From Chloroflexota bacterium (lineage in GTDB: Bacteria > Chloroflexota > Dehalococcoidia > Tepidiformales > Tepidiformaceae): a stretch of 64,000 bases of DNA. The stretch spans positions 1-64,000 of the forward strand of contig JAPPBY010000014.1 of NCBI GenBank assembly GCA_026702615.1, written 5' to 3'. Below the pieces are notes generated by a model that had not been told where the DNA came from, did no database searches, and worked only from the letters and a program-made list of their open reading frames with translations. Every line of letters begins with the position of its first letter. Within the stretch, counting starts at the first letter, position 1. Both the position numbers and the translations under genes were made by a program. This document shows, one piece after another, positions 60,340 through 64,000 of the stretch.

Positions 60340-60813
60340 CTAGCCCTCCCCGCCCATGTCGCGTTCGAAGGCTTCGTAGGTGAGCTCGATACGGGCCGCG
60401 ATATGGTGGCGGAAATCGCTCTCCAGGCGTCCTGCAACCCCCCGAAGGTGGTTGACCTCCAGCCTGCCCCCCTCCATCTGCCGCACCACCGTGTCCCGGA
60501 GTTCCTCGGTACGGTCGATAAGCGGCTGGTGCTCCGCCCGCGACTGTGCGATGCGCGCGCTGAGCCGCGGCTCCATCCTTTCCATCTCATCGAGGCTGCC
60601 ACCGGGCCGCTCCGACGCATCCCGGTGCCGGCGAAGCACTTCGGCCAGCTCTTCGAGCGCGTCGTGCAGGCCCTTGGCCCAGCCCATCGCGTCCTCTGCG
60701 GACGCCACGATGGCGGTATCCATCCGCTCTCGCGCATGGTGCAGGGCCTCCGGGCCCCGCAGCGGGTCGTCGTCCCCAGCGCTTGTTGCGTGTTCTCGAC
60801 TCTCTGTCACCAT
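60340..60813 (-). CDS. Coiled-coil hypothetical protein
   Basis: 157 residues, highly charged and helical, with heptad-like stretches (LHDALEELAEVLRRHRDASE; IDRTEELRDTVVRQMEGGRLEVNHLRGVAGRLESDF). It has no enzyme motif, signal or membrane helix. The start is set at ATG 60813 with AAAGGGG upstream; a GTG at 60831 lies before that site. Function unknown. The adjoining 60814-61077 stretch is A/T-rich for this chromosome and holds no gene I can support. Confidence 0.6.
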   Translation of the reverse strand: MVTESREHATSAGDDDPLRGPEALHHARERMDTAIVASAEDAMGWAKGLHDALEELAEVLRRHRDASERPGGSLDEMERMEPRLSARIAQSRAEHQPLIDRTEELRDTVVRQMEGGRLEVNHLRGVAGRLESDFRHHIAARIELTYEAFERDMGGEG

Positions 60814-61017
60814 CTCACGCCCCTTTCGCACGGTGCCGTATTCAGTTGCTCGGATCGAGTGTTTCGCAATCGTACTCGGCTCGTCAAGGCACTACAGCGT
60901 ATGAATTCGAGGATGCAATTCGCACAACTAGTCCTGCAATATGTGAAAAGAATCACCGGTCCAGTTCGTGAAAAGAAGTACAGCAGACTGCCTACGAGGA
61001 CGTTGTAGCCGGCGCCG

Positions 61018-61047
61018 TTGACACTGGCAAGCCTTACGCCCCATGCT
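61018..61047 (+). promoter_or_regulatory. Candidate promoter of the RHH/PIN module
   Basis: Perfect TTGACA (61018-61023), 18-nt spacer and a weak CATGCT (61042-61047), about 30 nt before the antitoxin ATG. The -35 is the only exact consensus match noticed in the window. Confidence 0.4.
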
Positions 61048-61077
61048 GGGTAGGACTGAGTAAGATGAGAGGTCGCG

Positions 61078-61335
61078 ATGCCACGCTCGACAAGGACGAT
61101 CACCTTCTCCCTCTCTCCCGACCTGATGGAACGAGTAGACGAGGCAACCAGGAGCGAGGGGCGCTCACGCAGCGAACTGCTGCGGGAAGCGGTACTCCGC
61201 TACCTCGAGGAGTGCGAGTGGCGCAGCCTTCTCACCTACGGCGAACAGCGGGCGAGGGAACAGGGGCTCGGTCCCGAGGACGTTGGTCCCCTGGTCGAGG
61301 AATACCGGACCGAAGCTAGCCCCACGCGCTCGTGA
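61078..61335 (+). CDS. Ribbon-helix-helix antitoxin (CopG type)
   Basis: 85 residues. The N-terminal strand and two helices (RTITFSLSPDLMERVDEATRSEGRSRSELLREAVLRYLEE) make a MetJ/Arc-type DNA-binding dimer; the acidic C-terminus (GPEDVGPLVEEYRTE) would bind the toxin. Its stop region overlaps the PIN gene by 4 nt. GAGAGG lies upstream as a ribosome site. Confidence 0.9.
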   Translation: MPRSTRTITFSLSPDLMERVDEATRSEGRSRSELLREAVLRYLEECEWRSLLTYGEQRAREQGLGPEDVGPLVEEYRTEASPTRS

Positions 61336-61742
61336 GGGCTGTCCTCGATACCAACGTCATCATCTCCACCCTGAACTTTCCCGGGAACGAGCGCCTTGTC
61401 CTTGACCTCGCCCGCCGGAAGCGCTTCGACCTGTTCCTCTCCCCCTTCATCCTGCGGGAAGTTAGCGGCGTCCTCACCCGCAAATTCGGCTGGGATGGCG
61501 AGCGGGTTACGCAGGCCCTCTCGATGCTGCGAGCGACCGCGAACGTGATCGAACCGCAACGGAGCCTGGCCGTTATCGAGGGGGACCATGCCGACAACCG
61601 CATCCTTGAGTGCGCCCTGGCCGCTTCCGCCGACTACCTCGTAACCGGGGACCGCCGGCACCTCCTGCCGCTGGGCGAGCACAGGGGCACGACTATCGTC
61701 AACGCACCCCAGTTCCTCACCCGCCTCGAGCGGGACGCCTAG
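61332..61742 (+). CDS. PIN-domain toxin (COG1569-type)
   Basis: 136 residues. It opens VLDTNVIISTLNFPGNE (first PIN Asp), followed by FILREVSGVLTRKF (Glu) and DHADNRILECALAASADYLVTGDRRHLLPL (two Asp), the pattern of putative toxin PINs of COG1569. The start is GTG, overlapping the antitoxin by 4 nt. This is a different PIN subgroup from the VapC-like gene at 11 kb. Confidence 0.9.
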   Translation: MRAVLDTNVIISTLNFPGNERLVLDLARRKRFDLFLSPFILREVSGVLTRKFGWDGERVTQALSMLRATANVIEPQRSLAVIEGDHADNRILECALAASADYLVTGDRRHLLPLGEHRGTTIVNAPQFLTRLERDA

Positions 61743-61747
61743 GCCGC

Positions 61748-63073
61748 TTACCCCGCCGCCGCCGTCGGTTCCGGCTCCGCCCCCGCGTAGCTGCGGCCGC
61801 CCCGGTGGCGCACCTGAATGGGGAACTGCCTCAGACCTCGCAGCACGATATTCGGCTTGTAGACCGGCTCCCCCGAGCCGAACCCGATCTCGTCGAACCG
61901 CTCCAGCAGCACCTCGAAGGCGATACGCCCCTCGAGACGCGCCAAGGGCGCCCCGAGGCAGTGGTGGATCCCCCGCCCGAAGGAGATGTTGACCGTCTCC
62001 TCCCGCGTCACGTCGAGCCTGTCGGGGTCGCTGAACTGCTCCGGATCGCGGTTCGCCCCGCCGATGGTCAGCCCTATCCGCGTGTTCTTCTTCGCGAGCT
62101 TCCCCCCGATCTCGGCATCCTCCGCCAGGTACCGGCCGTCGAGCTGCACGGGCGCGTCGTAGCGCAGCAGCTCCTCAATCGCGTTCGGGATCAGCTCCGG
62201 CTGCTCCCGCAGGAGTTGCAGCTGGTCGGGATGCTGCAGAAGGGCGCGAAGCCCGTTTCCGATCAGGTTCGTGGTCGTCTCGTTCCCCGCGACCAGCAGG
62301 AGGCGCAGCGTCACCTGCGTCTCCTCGTTCGTCAGCTTCTGGCCATCCTCCTCGGCCTGCGCCAGTCGCGACACGAGGTCTTCCCTCGGGTCTTGCCGGC
62401 GCTCCTCGATGGTCGGGGCGAAGTACCGCTCGAACTCGTCCGCCGTTTCCAGCACCAGGCGGCCTTCCTCCGCCGTCAGGTTCGGTTCGAGCACCCGCGC
62501 GAAGCGGTCCGACCACGTCTTGAACCGCTCACGGTCGTCCGTGGGCACGCCGATCATCTCCGCGATCACGACCATCGGCAGCAGCGTCGCCAGGTTCGAC
62601 ATCAGGTCGAACTCGTTGCTGTCCCCGACCTCGTCGAGCAGCGCATGCGCCGTCGCGCGGACGTGGTCCTCTATCCGCGCCATCACCCGGGGCGTGAACG
62701 CGCGATTCACGAGCCCGCGCAGGCGCGTGTGGTCGGGTGGGTCGAGGGAGAGCAGTGAGGGCGTCAGACCCCGCCGGATGCTCGTGTTCACGAGGTTGTC
62801 TCCGCCCCAGTCGCGGTCGCTGTTCCGGAACCGCCGGTGGTCGCGAAGGATCCCGTCCACGTCCTCGTAGCGGGAAACGATGAGCATCCCCGTGAGCCGG
62901 CTCTCGTGGTACGGGTCCCGCTCCCGCAGCTTGCGGTAGGTCGGGTAGGGGTCGGCGATGTACCCGGGGTCCAGCGGGTACCAGGCCACCCCCGACTCGA
63001 TGCGTTCCTGCAGCAGCCGCCCGCGGATGTACAGGGGCGCGATGGCCGATCGGAAGGTGTCGCGAAGAGCCAT
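61748..63073 (-). CDS. Cytochrome P450
   Basis: 441-residue bacterial P450. The I-helix is LLLVAGNETTTNLI, the K-helix ExxR is EELLR, and the heme loop is FGRGIHHCLGAPLARLEGRIAFEVL with the axial Cys. It is most like the CYP families with broad hydroxylation roles in Actinobacteria and Chloroflexota. Start ATG 63073 has AAGGAGG 6 nt upstream; a longer frame to 63904 runs through the next gene and is rejected. It needs ferredoxin partners, none of which are here. Confidence 0.94.
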   Translation of the reverse strand: MALRDTFRSAIAPLYIRGRLLQERIESGVAWYPLDPGYIADPYPTYRKLRERDPYHESRLTGMLIVSRYEDVDGILRDHRRFRNSDRDWGGDNLVNTSIRRGLTPSLLSLDPPDHTRLRGLVNRAFTPRVMARIEDHVRATAHALLDEVGDSNEFDLMSNLATLLPMVVIAEMIGVPTDDRERFKTWSDRFARVLEPNLTAEEGRLVLETADEFERYFAPTIEERRQDPREDLVSRLAQAEEDGQKLTNEETQVTLRLLLVAGNETTTNLIGNGLRALLQHPDQLQLLREQPELIPNAIEELLRYDAPVQLDGRYLAEDAEIGGKLAKKNTRIGLTIGGANRDPEQFSDPDRLDVTREETVNISFGRGIHHCLGAPLARLEGRIAFEVLLERFDEIGFGSGEPVYKPNIVLRGLRQFPIQVRHRGGRSYAGAEPEPTAAAG

Positions 63074-63147
63074 GCGAACCTCCTTCGCGGGGGTCGCCTT
63101 CAGCTTAGTGCATAGCCCGGTAAGTCCGGGGTTCGGATCCCTGCGTC

Positions 63148-64000
63148 CTAGCCGTAGCTTTCCGACGGGGGCGGCGGGTCGAGCTGCGGATACCAGGGGC
63201 TCCGCAGCGGCTCCCCCGGCTTCAGGTGGATGCCCAGCCCCGGCGTCATCGGCACCGTCGGTCGCGATGCCGGCCGCTCCGCGAACACGACGTCGTCGCC
63301 GAACATCCGCACCGCAAGGGCGCGGCGCTGGCTGTCGAGGTTCGTCGGGCCGCCCCCGTGGATGATGTGCGGGTTGGACACGATCACGTCGCCCGGATTC
63401 ACCTCCCAGCCGACGATCGGGAAGCTGTCCCGGTCCGCCTGGATGTCCGGCAGGATCGGCAGCTCCTCGCCGTAGAACCCGCTCGACGGGTCCTCCGGCT
63501 TCGACGGGTTGAACCCGTCGTACATCGTCCCCAGGTGGCTCCCCGCGACGAACTCCAGGCACTCCTCCCGCTTCAGCTCGTCCAGCGAGATCCACATCGA
63601 CGCGAACTGCGAGCCGCCGATCGGGTAGTACGGCGTGTCCTGGTGCCAGGGCGTGCGCTCCGCCCCGCCCTCGTGCTTCAGGAAGAACTCGTCCGAGTAG
63701 TACCAGACGTTCTCCGACCTGATGAACCGCCCCAGGATCTTCTTGATTGGCGAGTCGTAGAGCAGGCGCCTGATCTCGAACGAGCGGTCGAAGTTCCGGA
63801 CCGTCTCCTCGAACTCCCCGCTCGTACCCTCGTAGAACTTGGCCTTGTGCATGCCCGTGTCGGCGAGCACCCGTCCCAGCCCCATCGCCAGCAGCATCAT
63901 CCACTCGGGACCGAGCGCCCCGCGCAGCATGACCACCCCGTCCTGTTGCCAGCGCGCAATCACCTCATCGGTAATCCCCGCGACCGGATCGGCAGGGTCA
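63148..64000 (-). CDS. Phytanoyl-CoA-dioxygenase (PhyH)-like oxygenase, 5' end outside window
   Basis: Fe(II)/2-oxoglutarate oxygenase fold. The HxD metal pair is WHQDTPYYPIGG, the distal His is IIHGGGPTN and the 2-oxoglutarate Arg is in RRALAVRM. The frame stays open to the window edge and the residues beyond the first GTG (63963), reading AGITDEVIARWQQDG, look like a normal PhyH N-terminus, so the true start is probably outside. It lies on the same strand as, and upstream of, the P450, so the two may serve one oxidation pathway. Substrate unknown. Confidence 0.88.
   Translation of the reverse strand, partial: DPADPVAGITDEVIARWQQDGVVMLRGALGPEWMMLLAMGLGRVLADTGMHKAKFYEGTSGEFEETVRNFDRSFEIRRLLYDSPIKKILGRFIRSENVWYYSDEFFLKHEGGAERTPWHQDTPYYPIGGSQFASMWISLDELKREECLEFVAGSHLGTMYDGFNPSKPEDPSSGFYGEELPILPDIQADRDSFPIVGWEVNPGDVIVSNPHIIHGGGPTNLDSQRRALAVRMFGDDVVFAERPASRPTVPMTPGLGIHLKPGEPLRSPWYPQLDPPPPSESYG

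Noticed and set aside
61748-63904. P450 as a 718-residue fusion with an upstream domain
   Set aside because: The extra part lies antisense-free but out of frame over the PhyH gene and is Gly/Arg-rich; a strong ribosome site precedes ATG 63073.
1-64000. CRISPR arrays, rRNA genes and complete insertion sequences
   Set aside because: No regularly spaced repeats, no rRNA signature and no transposase were seen on either strand.

Overview
The window is compact, very GC-rich bacterial chromosome with short intergenic gaps and frequent 4-nt start/stop overlaps. Gene content (glutamate synthase, MEP-pathway isoprenoid genes, PHA synthesis, an MftD-like flavoenzyme, CaiB, SDR, P450 and PhyH enzymes, a glmS-type ribozyme) suggests a free-living Chloroflexota-like organism, perhaps Dehalococcoidia or a relative. 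This assignment is inference from gene content; no rRNA is present to fix it.

Layout. 1-5.5 kb: gltB (5'-truncated by the window edge) and gltD. 5.6-8.8 kb: a small membrane-tailed protein, then a minus-strand dxs-prenyl synthase pair. 9.0-10.9 kb: a two-component system. 11-11.6 kb: a VapBC-like toxin-antitoxin pair under a perfect 24-bp palindrome. 11.8-16.3 kb: beta-propeller protein, S41 protease, smpB, tmRNA (ssrA), a Cys-pair mini-protein and a DinB protein. 16.3-22 kb: ispG and a csoR-copZ-copA copper operon, separated by a 1.66-kb two-gene insert. The insert is flanked by a 16-bp direct repeat derived from the 3' end of copA. 22-33 kb: nfo, a glmS ribozyme with glmS, ppdK, dgt, an SH3/CARDB membrane protein and dnaG. 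33-37.5 kb: HAD phosphatase, a short cysS and a tandem CaiB fusion. 37.7-40 kb: an operon of two DUF1538 membrane proteins, a PII-like protein and a CBS protein. 40-47 kb: two SDRs, an operon of two Mre11/SbcD-type nucleases with SbcC, a HigBA module and elongator tRNA-Met. 47.5-55 kb: MftD-like oxidase, TrkH, and a polyphosphate cluster (ppk, CYTH-CHAD, ppx). 55-60 kb: a PHA cluster (phaQ-phaE-phaC-GNAT-hydrolase, divergent phasin) followed by a lipase-like protein and dodecin. 61-64 kb: an RHH/PIN toxin-antitoxin pair, a cytochrome P450 and a phytanoyl-CoA-dioxygenase-like gene running off the window end.

How the genes work together. dxs, ispG and the prenyl synthase supply isoprenoids. smpB lies directly before ssrA, so ribosome rescue is co-located. 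Polyphosphate and PHA storage genes are near neighbours, which suggests a lifestyle of carbon and phosphate storage. Many genes have a TAnnnT hexamer 6-8 nt before the start codon and no Shine-Dalgarno, suggesting that leaderless transcription is common here.

Most notable items: the repeat-flanked insert in copA, the DUF1538-DUF1538-PII-CBS operon, the glmS ribozyme, and a palindromic operator whose two arms overlap divergent PHA promoters.
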